A stretch of 64,000 nucleotides of DNA from Ichthyophis bannanicus. Its lineage: Eukaryota > Chordata > Amphibia > Gymnophiona > Ichthyophiidae. Location of the stretch: NCBI GenBank assembly GCA_033557465.1, contig CM066035.1, forward strand, positions 902,627,309 to 902,691,308, written 5' to 3'. Below are positions 19,576 through 31,240 of the stretch, piece by piece (position 1 is the first letter of the stretch; every line of letters starts with the position of its first letter). The position numbers and the translations under genes are program-made. The notes beneath the pieces are model-generated. The model was not told the DNA's origin. It worked only from the letters and a program-made list of their open reading frames with translations, and searched no databases.

Positions 19576-21617
19576 ATGGAGAAGCCCGCTTCCGGATTCA
19601 AAAAGTGCACAAAATGTGGCGGTACTATTTCTGTCACTGACACCCATGATTGGTCTCTAAAATGTTTGGGTCCTGACCATTCCATCGCGGATTGTGTGTC
19701 CTGTACCATGATGTCTAAAAGAGGTCGGCAGAACCGAGCAGCCAAGCTCAGTACCCTGTTTCCCTCTGATGCAGCCTCGGTGGCATCGACGTCTTCCAGG
19801 GCTGCTTCTTCCTCCCATTGATCTCAGGTAACCAAACATAAATCTAGCCGGTCCTCGAAGAGCAAATCTCCCTCTAAGCATCGAGATGCCTCCGGGCTTG
19901 TCCTCGAGGATCCTGCACCGGCAAAATTACCCCGGCGGGAAGCTCCATCTTCCAAAGCATTGTCTATGGGGTCATAGGTTGACATCGATGGCTCGGCCTC
20001 GACCGATCACCTGTTGCCGTGTTCTGGGGTACCGGTGGCCTCCACTGGTACCGACATCCAGACTCTGGTGGCGTCCATGGATCAGAAGATTCTGTCCATG
20101 CAGCGCACCCTAACGGCGTTTATGCAGGCTGCGACGCCTCCGGTACCGCAACAATCTCCATTGCCGGTACCGGCTCCGTCACCGGCATCGTTCCCGGTGC
20201 CGGTACCGATTGCATCAACATCAGCTTCGGTGTCGACTGCAACGGTACCCTGTCCTATGATGCCCATCGGTACCGAACCGGTACCACTTACTCCCGATGT
20301 CGATCCCACTCGGTACGCGTATCGGGCTTTACAAGAGCATCCAGAGAGGCGATACTTTAATTCCTCCGAAGACTCTGACGAGTCGGAGGCTTCTGTCGAG
20401 GCATCGGTACTTCTTCCTCAGGAGTCTTCTTCTCCAAAACGAAGAATATCTCCTCCAGAGGACTTGTCTTTTCAAGACTTCATTAGGGAAGTGGCTAGGG
20501 GCCTCTCCATTACAGTGGCTCCTGAGTCAGAGCCTAGAGCAAAGCAATTAGATATTTTGCAATATCCTAAGGATCCTAAAGAGGCAGCTACCTTACCTAT
20601 TCATGAGATTCTCTATGATCTCATGTTGAGCATGTGGGAGACTCCTCTTACCACCTCTCCTCATTCTCGTAGGTTAGACACCATGTACCGTATCCTTCCT
20701 TGCCCTGGCTTTCATAAGACTCAGCTTCCTCACCACTCTATTGTGCCATGAGGAAAATAAAGAGTGCAAAAAGACACTCATCTAATCCTCCAGGACGTGA
20801 ATGCAGGACCCTAGATGCTTTTGGCTGAAGGGTTTTCCAAGCTAATATGCTTGCTGCCAGAATCAACTCCTATAGTCTCTATATGGGGATGTTTCTAAAA
20901 GAAGTCACAGATCATCTGCAGACTTTAGCTCCTTTTATTTCAGAAGATAAAAGGCAGGAATTTCTCACTTGGCTCAAACATGCCCAGGATGTTTCCAAAT
21001 TTTCCAACCGTGCAGCCTTTGACTCTTGAGTGTGTAAGCAGAGCCTTGGCTATTGCCATAGGTGCACGCAGAATTGCTTGGTTACAAGCCTCTGATTTGG
21101 AACTCTGGGTCCAAGATTTATTTTTATTTATTTATTTTATTTATTTAATTGGATTTTTATACCGCCTTATCATACAATCAAAGCGGTTTAACAAAAGAGA
21201 AAATTAGTAATAGTGAAAAAATCTGTGATAATATATACATAGTTTGTAAATATATGATTAAATGTCTTGGGAAAAGGTGCACTATATATATTGTGAGCTA
21301 TACTATAAAGTGAATTGGGTCTTCCTTGTACAGGTGAAAACCTTTTTGGCAAGGATTGGCAAGCAAAGGCCACTCAGATGGATGCTGAGAACTCTGCTTT
21401 GGATCGGCTTTCAAAGTCTACCTCTGCTCCTGTTAAGAAAAGATTGTTCAAAAAGACATCTTTTTCTAAAAAGGGAAGATATTATCCTGCTTATGGTCAG
21501 CAGGCATCTTCTGCAGGTCGTTTTGCTGCAAAGCGTCAGCAACCACCTAAACAGGCCAAGTCAAAGGCTGCCAGGCCTCCCACGGCCCAGCAGCCTCAGC
21601 ATCCTCAGGGCCTTTGA
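19576..21617 (+). pseudogene. gag: DIRS Gag, family A (A2), with stops and a SINE
   Basis: It starts MEKPASGFKKCTKCGGTISV, with CxxC...CxxC and LGPDH. In-frame stops lie at 19819 and near 19975, after which the same frame runs to 20751. The middle is rich in Val-Pro encoded by GGTACC-type repeats, as in A1. The core LPHHSIV is followed by a small deletion and the frame is lost. The C-terminal core (ALAIAIGARRIAWLQASDLE) is at 21035-21110. A SINE then splits it before CTGENLFGKDW (21330-21365), and a basic tail ends at 21617. Confidence 0.75.
21117..21325 (-). repeat. SINE copy S2 inside the A2 gag
   Basis: (ATTT)n, then ataccgcc and agcggttta, marks the tail end of the SINE family on the minus strand. 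The gag code reads WVQD before it and LPCTGENL after it, matching the uninterrupted family B gag, so this is an insertion. The 5' (tRNA-like) head is not visible. Flanking copies of tgggtc may be a short target duplication. Confidence 0.65.
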
Positions 21618-23756
21618 CTTGCAACTAGAGAACTTAGCCTTTCTAGCTCTGGAAGAACCAGAGCCCCTCACCATTCCAGGAAGGTTGGCTTACTTTGCTC
21701 CCAGATGGGAGCAAATCACAGCAGAGCAATGGACCCTCTCCATCATAAGGGAAGGGTACAAGCTCCATTTCTTAAGCCTTCCTCCTCACACCATGGTGAA
21801 ACAGTTCAATTCTCCAACATCTCTCCTCAACCTTCTGGGTCAGGAGATTGCTACCCTTCTTGCCCAAGGGGCAATAGAAGAAGTACCTCTTCTTCAACAG
21901 GGCTCAGGGTTCTACTCCCCTTATTTTCTTATTCCAAAGAAAACAAGGGGCTACATACCCATATTAGATCTCAGAGAATTGAACAGGTTTCTATTCAAGG
22001 AGAAATTCAAGATGATTTCTCTCGGTGCTCTGCTTCCATACCTTCAGAGTCAGGACTGGCTTTGTTCTCTAGATCTCAAGGATGCATACACCCATGTCCT
22101 CATCCATCCAACACACAGAAGGTTCCTTCGGTTCCTTTTTCAAGGAAAGCACTACCAGTACAGGGTGCTTCCTTTCGGTCTGGCCTCTGCACCAAGGGTG
22201 TTCACGAAATGCATGGCAGTAGTAGCTGCATTTCTGCGCACTCTAGGAATATTCATATTCCCATATCTGGACGACTGGCTCATTCGAGCTCCATCCCAGT
22301 CAGAGGCCCAGACTTGTCTAACCTGCACAATGCATGTCCTTCAGTATTTGGGACTGGTAATAAACATCCCAAAATCCAATCTCACCCCTACTTAGTCTCT
22401 GGAGTTTATAGGGGCCTTACTGGATACCACAACTGCAAGGGCCTATCTTCCTCAGGCCCGTTGCCTACGCTTGGTGCAGTTAGCCTCTCAGATACAGTTA
22501 AAGTCCCATTTAACTGCTCGAGAGATGTTACAACTATTAGGCCACATGGCATCCACCGTGCATGTGGTTCCATATGCTCGCCTTCACATGAGGGCAGCTC
22601 AATGGACTTTGTCCACCCAATGGACTCAGGCATCAGGTTGCCTGTCAGACAAAATAGCAAACTCCAGTCTCCTTTTTTGGTCTCTCCAGTGGTGGAAGTC
22701 CTCTCCAAATCTGTTGCTGGGGTCCCCTTTTCAGCAGTCGCTACCTCAAGCAACTCTTACAACAGATGCTTCTCCAATGGGTTGGGGAGCTCATTTAATT
22801 TAATTTAATTTAATTAACAGTTTCTTATATACCGCACCTTCCAGAGATCAGGTGCGGTTTACATAGAACAACAATGTAACAGGTCAACATCTGTTAATAC
22901 AGGGAACAATTTAAAACAACTTATATTACATTACAAAGAACAGCTTTAAACCATAACATCTTAAATTACATTACTTGAAACAATATGAACTGTTTCAATA
23001 TGAACTCATCTGCAGGATCTCTCCACCCAGGGCATCTGGTCTCCACAGGAGACTTCCCTACATATCAATCTCTTGGAACTCAGAGCAATATTCTTAGCTC
23101 TCAGAGTGTTCCATTCCCTGCTCAGCTACAGGACAGTCCTCATCCATACGGACAACCAAGTAGCCATGTTCTATGTAAACAAGCAGGGCGGGACTGGCTC
23201 TCTGTCGCTTTGCAACGAAGCTTTGCGACTGTGGGCCTTCGCCAGAGAGCATCACATCCATCTTCTGGCAGTATTTCTTCCAGGCGTTCAAAATTCTTGG
23301 GCGGACAGACTCAGTCAAGTTCTGCTTCCACACGAGTGGTCCCTCCACATGGACCAGGTAGCCAGGATTTTTCGAATTTGGGGAACCCCGGACATAGACC
23401 TCTTTGCAAGTCCGTGGAATGCCAAACTTCCCCCGTTCTGTTCCAGAATTCCATGTCAGGGAGTTCAGGCCAAGGATGCCTTCCTCCTTCACTGGGGTCA
23501 AGACTTCCTTTATGCCTTTCCACCCATTCCCCTAATTCCCAAAACTCTTTTCAAACTTCAGAGAGATCGAGGGACCATGATCCTCATAGCACCACATTGG
23601 CCACGCCAAATGTGGTACCCTCTACTTCTGCATCTCTCTCTAGCTCCTTCCCTGGACTTGGGCTCTGCACCAGACCTTCTGTCCCAGGAAGAAGGAACGT
23701 TGTGGCACCCAAACCCCCAGTCTCTCCATCTCAGGGCTTGGTTGCTGAGGGCCTAG
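21618..23756 (+). pseudogene. pol: DIRS pol: RT, RNase H and methyltransferase-like (A2)
   Basis: The RT is complete: SPYFLIPKKTRGYIPILDL, SLDLKDAY, LPFGLASAPR and YLDDWL at about 22264-22281. One in-frame stop lies at 22393-22395, after which the same frame goes on to LTTDASPMGWGAHL. A SINE (22797-22990) then cuts RNase H. It resumes with LELRAIFLAL and HTDNQVAMFYVNKQ (23073 onward), followed by WADRLSQ, the methyltransferase-like DLFASPW...YAFPP...APHWPRQMW, and a stop at 23756. Without the stop and the SINE it would be a full pol. Confidence 0.82.
22797..22990 (-). repeat. SINE copy S3 inside the A2 RNase H
   Basis: A run of (AATTT)n leads to ataccgcacc...ggtgcggtttacat, the family signature. 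RNase H code reads GWGAHL before it and a matching tcatctgcaggatctctcc after it. The repeated gctcat/actcatc at both edges looks like a short target duplication. A second small repeat, caatatgaactg, sits at its right edge (22981-23004). Confidence 0.68.
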
Positions 23757-24785
23757 ACCTTCAAGATTTTCATCTCTCTCAGCAAGTCAGAGATGTTATT
23801 CATGCCTCTAGAAAGCCTTCTACTAGACGTTCCTATGCTTTCAAATGGAAAAGATGTACCATTTGGTGTTCAGAGAAGGGTCTTAACCCTCTTGCAATAC
23901 CTTTGAATTCTTTACTAGAGTATCTCCTGCATTTATCCCATGCAGGTCTTCAAACGAATTCAGTAAGAGTCCATTTGAGTGCTATTGCAGCGTCCCTCAA
24001 GTCTCTCAATGCACAGCCTGTTTCCTCTCATCCTCTTATAACAAGATTCATGAGAGGCCTTCTTCTAACTAAACCTCCCATTAGACCACCTCCAGTGGCA
24101 TGGGACTTAAACCTGGTTCTTGGCCAGCTTATGAAGCCACCCTTTGAACCTTTAGCCACCACCTCCTTGAAATTTCTTTCTTGGAAAGTTATCTTTCTCA
24201 TTGCAGTCACCTCAGCACGCCACATCAGTGAATTGCAAGCTTTGGTGGCTAATCCACCTTATACAAGGTTCCATCATGATAAGGTAGTCCTCAGGACCAA
24301 TCCACACTTTATGCCCAAAGTGGTCTCGCCTTTTCATCTAAACCAAGAGGTATATTTACCTGTCTTTTTTCCAGGACCTCATGCATCAAGTGCAGAGAGG
24401 AATCTTCATACCTTGGATTATAAGAGAGCTCTTGCTTTTTACTTACAAAGAACACAGCAACATAGAAAGTCTTCTCAACTCTTTGTTGCTTTTGATCCTT
24501 CTCATTTAGGACTTCCAGTTTCTAAGAGAACACTATCCAACTGGATTGCTCAGTGTATTTCTTTCGCCTAGCTACCTTTCTCTGGAGGGCCATGTCACAG
24601 CTCACAATGTGAGAGCCATGGCAGCCTCAATGGCTCATTTGAACCCTGTGTCCATCGACCAAATCTGTCGTGCAGCCACCTGGGCCTCGGTTCATACCTT
24701 CACAGCCCATTACTGTTTGGACAAGGACTCCCGCCGGGATGCCTCGTTTGGTCAGGCTGTTCTCAAACACCTGTTCCATTCCTAA
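23640..24785 (+). pseudogene. DIRS tyrosine recombinase (A2), one frameshift
   Basis: The YR frame overlaps the end of pol and is open to 24571. It includes RRSYAFKWKRCTIWC, TNSVRVHLSAI and the first catalytic Arg in TSARHISELQAL (about 24215). A 4-base insertion near 24567 shifts the frame. The C-terminal part continues in 24546-24785 with VTAHNVRAMAAS (His and second Arg) and FTAHYCLD (Tyr). All tetrad residues are therefore encoded, but in two frames. The start cannot be placed exactly. Confidence 0.8.
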
Positions 24786-24898
24786 TCAACTCCTACCCAC
24801 CTACCCTGGTTTGATGCCAGAGATCCATGGGGGGAGGTAGAGTCCTTTTCAGGGACACACAACCTGGGGTCTTCCCCTGGTATCTGCAGCTAGGGAGT

Positions 24899-24998
24899 CC
24901 CCATATGTGAAGACTCATTCGTGCTTGTTCCTGGAGATAGCACAGTTACTTACCTGTAACAGGTGATCTCTGGGAACAGCAGGAATAAGTCTTCACAA
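24899..24998. repeat. A2 internal complementary region
   Basis: It has the same two-part structure as A1: the reverse complement of 19201-19240 and then of the A2 3' end, joined at about 24939. Its right half keeps cttacctgtaacaggtg intact, although the 3' end of A2 itself has mutated to acagggaatt. Confidence 0.87.
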
Positions 24999-25079
24999 CC
25001 CACCCACCTCCCCTAGGAGTTGTATCTCTCTATCTATCTTTCCTTTCCTCTCTCTCTCTTTGTCTGAGCTTTAAAACTC

Positions 25080-25269
25080 GAACTGGAGAGAGGCGGTTGG
25101 GAAAGGCGGGAAGGCAGCGCGCAGGCATTGTGGGATGCTCCCAAAAGCTTTCTTACTGGACGCTGGGGAGCGTTCCCGCGCAGGCTCCGTCAGTACCGAC
25201 GATACCCATATGTGAAGACTTATTCCTGCTGTTCCCAGAGATTACCTGTTACAGGGAATTAACTGTGCT
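25080..25269 (+). repeat. A2 right inverted terminal repeat
   Basis: It is the inverted partner of 19201-19365 with the 27-base extension. The terminal aggtaagt of family A reads agggaatt here. Confidence 0.87.
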
Positions 25270-26096
25270 CTCTCGCTGAGCGCGGCGTCATTCTGGGATA
25301 CCCGGGAGAGCAGGAGTAGTTTCAGCCAAGCAGCGCAGGGTCGGCAACATCTGGAGCCGCATGGTTTAAGAAGGAAAAACATGCAGTGGCCATTTTGGGT
25401 GAGTGCATGAGCCGGGGAAGGAGGCGGCTGATGCATGGTCAGCAGTTAGGCCCTAGAGAAGGGAGAGAAATCAGACGGGCTGGCATCGTGGCCGGAGGGG
25501 TGGTCCCTTTACTGTCTGGAAGCATAGCAGCTCGGCTTGCACAGCGGTTGTAAAAAATAAATATGTGGCCTGTGGGTCCCCCAGGGGCCCAGTCTCAGTG
25601 GCTGGCTTCTGCAGGGGTTGTGAGCCGGAGTCCAGGGTGAGAGAAGTAGAGTTGCTGGGGGAAGAGTCCAGCAGACCTCAATGTTCGGGTGGAACAGGAG
25701 GCAGCAGGGTCCTCAATGGCGCTCAGTGGAATTGCAGAGAGCGCAGAGGGAAAGGATCTCCCTCGGGCAAAGGTTCCTAAGAGCAAAGGCAAAAAGGGGG
25801 CAAAGGTAAAGGGTGCAAAGAAGCAGCCAGTGGCAGGTAGTCTGGGAGATTTCTCTTCAGAGTTTGTGCTTCTTTTTTTTTTATTTTTATTGATTTTAAT
25901 CATAATACATGATCAAATAAACATATACAGGTCAATCTAGGCAAAACAATATGGCACAAGCCATTCACAAAAAAGTAAGGAATCAAGCAAACGATAAAGT
26001 CCACGTCAAGAGAGAGCAGATCAGATCTGAAATAGGCAACAAATACAAAAATATAAGAAAACAAGACCCTTCATAGGGCCACAAAATAAAGATGAT

Positions 26097-27226
26097 TCAA
26101 TTACCAGAGCCGTCTCCAACTAAATCCTGCCTGTCCTGCAAGAATTTTTCCAGGTGTGAAACATCAGTGAAGCTATAGGAATTACCATCAAAGCCGATGG
26201 CACACTTGCATGGAAATCTCAAAAAGAAAGTGGCCCCTAAAGCTAAAACTCGAGGCTTTAAAGCAAGAAATTGCCGCCTACGCAGCTGAGTAACACGTGC
26301 CACATCTGGGAAAACATAAATTACTTGTCCACAGAATTTGACCACCTTTGCTTTAAAATACGCTTTAAGAATACGTTGCTTAATTAATACAGTTGAAAAG
26401 GTGACCAACAAAGTGGACCGCAATGTAATTGTATCAGAAGAATCTTCTATAAATGCAGTGAGATTTGCAATTGTAGGAATAATCTCATCCAACCCACCTT
26501 CAGCGATGTTCTCCTTTTTAGATGTAGAGGGTACATAGTAAATTTGAGAAATTTCTATAGATTCAGATATTGCCAAAACTTCCTTTAAATATTTTTCCAA
26601 CAAGATAGTGGGAGAAAGCAAAGAGGATTGCGGAAAATTTAAAAATCTTAAATTACAATGACGTAAGGAGTTCTCCAAAGCTTCTACCTTAGCATGTAAC
26701 ACTAAGGAGTCTTTAATAGCGGAAACATTCACTGATTGCAGGATAGGAACCTGGGACTCCATTTTGGTAACAGCAGTATCCAACGAAATTACCTTATTAT
26801 CCAGTTGCTGCAACGCTATTGCAGCCTCCTGGGTAAAGGTAGATAAAAAGAATTTAACTGAAGGGATACCTTCTGATCAATAATTTTAACAGCCCTTAAT
26901 ACATCCTTGAGGGTAACATCTGCCTCAGGGGATAGATCCAGTGCTTCCGAGGGGGCATTTAGATCTATACCAAGGACTGGAATAGGCAAAACAATAGGAG
27001 CTCTCACTGCACATAATTCATCAAAGGAAACCTGAGAGACCGAAGGAGCAGCAGAACGAGGACAGGAAGGAGGAGATCTCCCCCCGGGGCTTAAAAAAAA
27101 CCCGTCAGGAGAGGATTGCGCCAGAGGTAGAGGCACCACGTGTCTGTCCAAGGGGCCGACCGGTTTAGCAATCCCGGTACCGGCCACCTGGGACTTAGCA
27201 ACTGCCTTGGCCTTCCGCTTGCCCAT
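26097..27226 (-). pseudogene. L1-type ORF1 protein, one frameshift
   Basis: The frame starts MGKRKAKAVAKSQVAGTG, a basic and probably disordered N-terminus. A frameshift near 26850 moves it to the frame ending at 26097. The second part has a coiled-coil-like stretch (ALQQLDNKVISLDTAVTKME). An RRM-like start, LRHCNLRFLNFP, follows, and then a C-terminal domain with RRRQFLALKPRVLALGATFF. This order (coiled coil, RRM, CTD) is that of L1 ORF1p, an RNA-binding chaperone. Total length would be about 375 residues, close to usual ORF1p. Only the one frameshift is evident. Confidence 0.8.
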
Positions 27227-27475
27227 GCTGTAGCACTAGCAACAAACATAAACTAACACAATATAATATAAGAAACAAATTGCATACAACCTTAGGCACA
27301 AACGAAGGGCTAAAGGAAGTCCAAACACACAGTCTCTACTCTCCAGATGGCCTGACTGAAGCGGCGTCTCAATAGCGTCGAAGGGGCGTCTAAGGGGCTT
27401 AACCGGCCCCTTTAGACACGCCCCTTCAGAGAAAGCCCCACGGTCGCGGAGAGGCAAAGAAATTTATAGGAGGCA

Positions 27476-27974
27476 GGTCCTCCCAGCAGCAGGGTGTCCC
27501 GGGCGTGCCTGCCCGATTGTCTCAGGGCAGCGTCGGCTTCACAGGCATGACCACAGCTCCGTCCGAGCCCAAATGCAGATCAGCACACCTCCACTCAACC
27601 TCCGAAATGCTCTCCGCCAAAGGAAAGTAAGCACAGTTCTTTTAAATCCAGTCAGGACCTCCCAACAGCAGGGTGTCCCGGGCGTGCCTGCCCGATTGTC
27701 TCAGGGCAGCGTCGGCTTCACAGGCGTGACCACAGCTCCGTCCGAGCCCAAATGCAGCTCAGCACACCTCCACTCAACCTCCGAAATGCTCTCCGCCAAA
27801 GGAAAGTAAGCACAGTTCTTTTAAATCCAGTCAGGACCTCCCAGCAGCAGGGTGTCCCGGGCGTGCCTGCCCGATTGTCTCAGGGCAGCGTCGGCTTCAC
27901 AGGCGTGACCACAGCTCCGTCCGAGCTCAAATGCAGCTCAGCACACCTCCACTCAACCTCCGAAATGCTCTCCC
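27476..27974 (-). repeat. 179-bp tandem monomers (L1 5' UTR type)
   Basis: Units start at 27476, 27655 and 27834, giving an exact 179-base period. The last is cut after about 141 bases at the target duplication. The copies differ at only a few positions. On the element strand the truncated unit comes first, as in mouse L1 promoter monomers. These are probably promoter repeats. The similar frames read across them on the + strand are not genes. Confidence 0.88.
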
Positions 27975-28937
27975 CAGAGTTTGTGCTTCTGCTGCACAAG
28001 GCATTCTGTTTGAAACAGGGAGTGACATAGAAAGCAGTGCTTCCCAGAGGTAAAGCCAAGCGCCCAGTAGAAGTTATGATGGTGCAGGAAGAAGAGGGCG
28101 AGGAACCTGGTCCCAGTAAGCGTTGCGTGGCGGTCAAGGTCTGGGAGGTACCTCCACGGGACGGGGAGGACTGGGAAGAGGAGGAAGACCTCCAGGATGA
28201 AGGATTGGAGGAAGGTGAGATTCCACAAGCCGAGAAGTCCCATATTATATGTCTTCTGTAGAGAGGAGCTAGCGGCTTTGAAAGCGCACTCTGCTTAAGC
28301 ATTGAACTTTCATATGGAGGAGCTTGAGGAAGAGGAATCGGTCGAAGATTTGCTCTTCCAGGCAGTTTGCTCATCTCAGAAGGTCTTTCCTTTACATAAG
28401 CTGGTACAGCGCATGATCCAGGAGGATTGGGACGTGTCGGAGGGGCTGCTGAGGGGTACTAGGATGATGGTGCGATTGTACCCTCTTCCAGAGCAGGATA
28501 GAGAGCTTTTTCACCCACCCAGAGTGGATGCAGCGGTCTCGGTAGTGACGAAGAAGACGACGATACCGGTAGAAGTTAGCACAGCTCTGAAGGATGTGCA
28601 GAAGCTCAAGACACTCTCAAAGCAGATGTTTGCGACGTATGCCATTTCATCGCAGGCGTCGGTGTGTGGCGTGTTTCAAGGTGTCAGCGGGGATCTGGAG
28701 GCAGAGGTGGTGAAGCTGGAGTCAGGGGCGGAGTATTTGGCGGATACCTTTTATGACCTGATTCACTGTATGTCCAAGCGAATGTCCTCGGTAGTGGCAG
28801 CAAGGCATTACTTGTGGCTTCGGAATTAGTCAGCAGATGTGTCGTCCAAGACACGGTTGAGCAAACTGCCATTCAGGGGCAAACTCCTGTTTGAGGAGGA
28901 CCTAGACAAGCTAGTCAAGGACCGCGGTGAGACTTAG

Positions 28938-31240
28938 GGGGGACGCTTACCAGAGGATAAGCATAAGTTAGGTCATGCACCCACCCCGGGACAAGGTCAA
29001 CAGAGGGAGTTTAAGCATTTTTGGGCTGTGCGTTATGCTCCATACCAGAGAGATTGCTTCCCAGCAAGGGGGCTCTCCTTTCGTGACTTCAGAGGATTTT
29101 ATTCTTCTACAGCTACAGCTACAAAGAAACACCAATGAGGTGAGGATGGGACAGGCGTTCTAAATTCCGGTAGGGGATCAGCTATGGGAATTTTACAACG
29201 CTTGGGCCTGCATTATGACAGACCGATGGGTGCTCGAAGTCATCAGAAAGGGATATGCGCTAGAATTTGCCCGGCCCTAAGGGAGGCCTTTATCAACTCA
29301 CCCTGCAAAGCAGTAGTGTACATGCCACTAGGCCAGCGTGGATGTGGTTGATACTCCTTCTATTTTGTGGTCCCACAGAAGGAAGGGGCGTTCAGACCTA
29401 TCTTGGATCTCAAATACATCAACCGGGCTTTGCAGGTGCCATACTTTTACATGGAGATTTTGTGGTCTGTGATAGTGGCAGTTTGAGAAGGGGAGTTCTT
29501 AACCTCCTTCAACCTCACAGAGGCGTATCTCCATATAACCGGAAGAGATGACCCACGTTCACTATGATAATTTTACTCATTACCATGTAAATATCTCATG
29601 TATATTATAATTGACCCCTGTTATCCAAGTTACTCCTCACCATGTAAATATCTCATGTATATAGTTACCCCTGTTATCCAAGTTTGGTCCCCTGTTCGAT
29701 GTAAAACCAAACAGCATGTTGTTATGGTCGTTGTGTTATAATGTAAACTGCGCTGATGCCAAATAGCGCGGTATATAAGAGATTGTAATAAATAAAATAA
29801 ATAAATAATAAATAAATAACAATAAGAGCAGAGCATCGGCAGTATCTGAGATTTGCAGTGCCAGGGGGACATTTCCAGTTTCGAGCACTACACTTTAGGC
29901 TGGCAACCGCGCTGAGGATTTTCACCAAGGTAATGGTGGTCGTGGCAACGGCCTTATGGCAGGAAGGAATTCTGGTTCACCCTTATTTCGACGATAGGCT
30001 AATAAGGGCAAAATCCCGGGAGGAGAGTGTGAGGGTCACCGACCGGATCATTCAGTTCCTTCAGGGCCTGGGATGGGTCGTGAACTTTGCAAAGAATCAA
30101 GTCACGCCATCGCAGGATCTCGGGTATCTACAGGCACGTTTTCAGACAGGCATAGGCAGAGTGTCTCTTCCATGGACCAGGGCTCACAAGATCCAGAGGC
30201 AGGTCCTGCGGTTCCTACGGTTACAGAGGCTGACGCATAGCACTACCTGCAGGTCCTGGGATCCATGGTGGTGGCGATAGACCTGATTCTGTGGGCGTGG
30301 GCACACATGTAGCTGTTGCAGAGGGTGTTTCTGCGCAGATGATCAGCGCTGCATCTACCTCTATCCTACCATCTTCCCTGCATGGCGGATGCGCAGGGGC
30401 ACTCGAATGGTGGTTACGGGATGAGACACTACTGAAAGGGATGCCGCTGGAGGTGCCCCATGGACCCAGCTCACAACCAATTCAAGCCTCTTCAGCTGGG
30501 GGGCTCATTGCGAGGCTGAATTTCTACAAGGATTGTGGTCTGATCAGGAAGCGCAATGGTCCATAAACCGTTTGGAACTGAGGACGGTCTTTCTGGCACT
30601 GCAAGGATTTCGGCACAGGTTAGAAGGGAAAGACGTGAGAATATTCTCGGACAACGTGGCAACAGTATCATACATCAGTCGACAGGGTGAAACAGGCCGT
30701 GTGCAGCTGGAAGAGGAGTCAAAGGCGCTGATGGCATGGGCAGAGGAGCATCTCTTGGCGCTGTCAGTGACGCACGTGACAGGGCGAGAGAATGTGCAGG
30801 CGGACTACCTCTGCAAAGTGAGAATCGATCCATCAGAATGGAATTTCAATTAAGCTGTATTCGACTGGATGGTGGATCGCTGAGGGCAGCCAATTATGGA
30901 CCTGATGGCAACTTGCGAGTCTGCTGAGGTGGCCAGCTTCCTCAGCACAAGGAGAGAGACTATGTCGGAAGGTCTCGATGTGCTGGTGCAGCTATGGCCC
31001 AGGACAGGGCTGCTATATATCTTTCTGCCCTGGCTGCTCATCGGCAGAGTAGTGCAGAGAATAGAGACCCATCCAGGGCGGGTACTGCTGATTGCACTGG
31101 ATTGGCCAAGGTGGCCGTGGTATGCAGATCTGAAGTGCATGCTGATTGACAGACTGTGGTGGTTGCCCATGATAATGGACCTGCCGTGCCAAGGGCCTAT
31201 CCGGATGCCACAGGTGGATCGGTTTTCACTTGGCTCTTGA
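28938..31240 (+). pseudogene. pol: DIRS pol: RT, RNase H and methyltransferase-like (C2)
   Basis: Fragments in several frames retain FRPILDL (29392), LTEAYLHI (29515), then after a SINE RQYLRFAVPGGHFQF (29850), and YFDDRLIRA at 29986, where relatives have YLDDWLIRA. RNase H is represented by INRLELRTVFLAL, FSDN and NVQADYL (30560-30815). The methyltransferase-like part is MDLMAT...LPWLLIGRV...ALDWPRWPW (30896-31240). Stops and shifts are numerous, so this copy is dead. Confidence 0.78.
29546..29823 (+). repeat. SINE copy S4 inside the C2 RT
   Basis: This is the only plus-strand copy. It ends gtaaactgcgctgatgcc...gcgcggtatataagag and then (AATAAAT)n. RT code reads AYLHI before and AEHRQYLRF after, so it is an insertion. 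aagag at both edges may be a short target duplication. An internal duplication, accatgtaaatatctcatg..., occurs at 29581 and 29638. I do not see the tRNA-like head. Confidence 0.68.

Larger units (their letters stand above)
19201..25269 (+). mobile_element. DIRS-type retrotransposon, family A copy 2 (A2)
   Basis: This complete 6.07-kb element has ITRs at 19201-19365 and 25080-25269, an ICR at 24899-24998, and gag, pol and YR. It lies within the leader of C2, which continues as ctctcgctgagcgcg right after the gtgct at 25269. There is no target-site duplication. It carries two SINE insertions, in gag and in RNase H. It has far less damage than A1, so it is the better reference for family A. Confidence 0.9.
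25874..27990 (-). mobile_element. ORF1-only L1-like element (HAL1-like) with 5' monomers
   Basis: On the minus strand the order is: truncated 179-bp monomer array (27974-27476), short leader, a single L1-type ORF1 (27226-26097), a 3' UTR of about 200 bases, and an A-rich tail with aataaa (25900-25874). The insert is flanked by a perfect 16-bp duplication, cagagtttgtgcttct, at 25858-25873 and 27975-27990. It interrupts the C2 gag. There is no trace of an ORF2 endonuclease/RT. An ORF1-only L1 derivative matches the 'half-L1' (HAL1) concept known from mammals. The duplication and tail show mobilisation by target-primed reverse transcription. Confidence 0.85.
25689..28937 (+). pseudogene. gag: DIRS Gag, family C (C2), split by the half-L1
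   Basis: The N-terminal part is Lys-rich (KGKKGAKVKGAKKQ), without the CxxC pair seen in C1. It runs to SEFVLL at about 25872, where the half-L1 is inserted. Gag resumes at 27975 as EFVLLLHKAFCLKQ. An acidic segment (28130-28225) and the core PLHKLVQRMIQEDWD follow, then IPVEVSTALKDVQ and MSSVVAARHYLWLRN. A stop lies at 28827-28829. The tail continues as SKTRLSKLPFRGKLLF. Several frameshifts make it non-functional. Confidence 0.72.

Noticed and set aside
21705..22808. A 367-codon frame in A2
   Set aside because: It is a shadow of the A2 pol. RT and RNase H motifs lie in the overlapping frame that runs to 22395 and beyond.
22985..23640. N-terminal part of the long frame ending at 24571
   Set aside because: Only the part after about 23640 resembles a YR. 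The earlier part is the out-of-frame RNase H and methyltransferase region.
27476..27974. Possible CRISPR-like or satellite array
   Set aside because: The units are contiguous with no spacers, end at a target duplication and fit an L1 5' UTR. The organism is a eukaryote.
27573..28030. Two nearly identical + strand frames (MQISTPPLNL, MQLSTPPLNL)
   Set aside because: They come from the 179-bp monomers of the minus-strand half-L1. The repetition reflects DNA units and not a duplicated gene.
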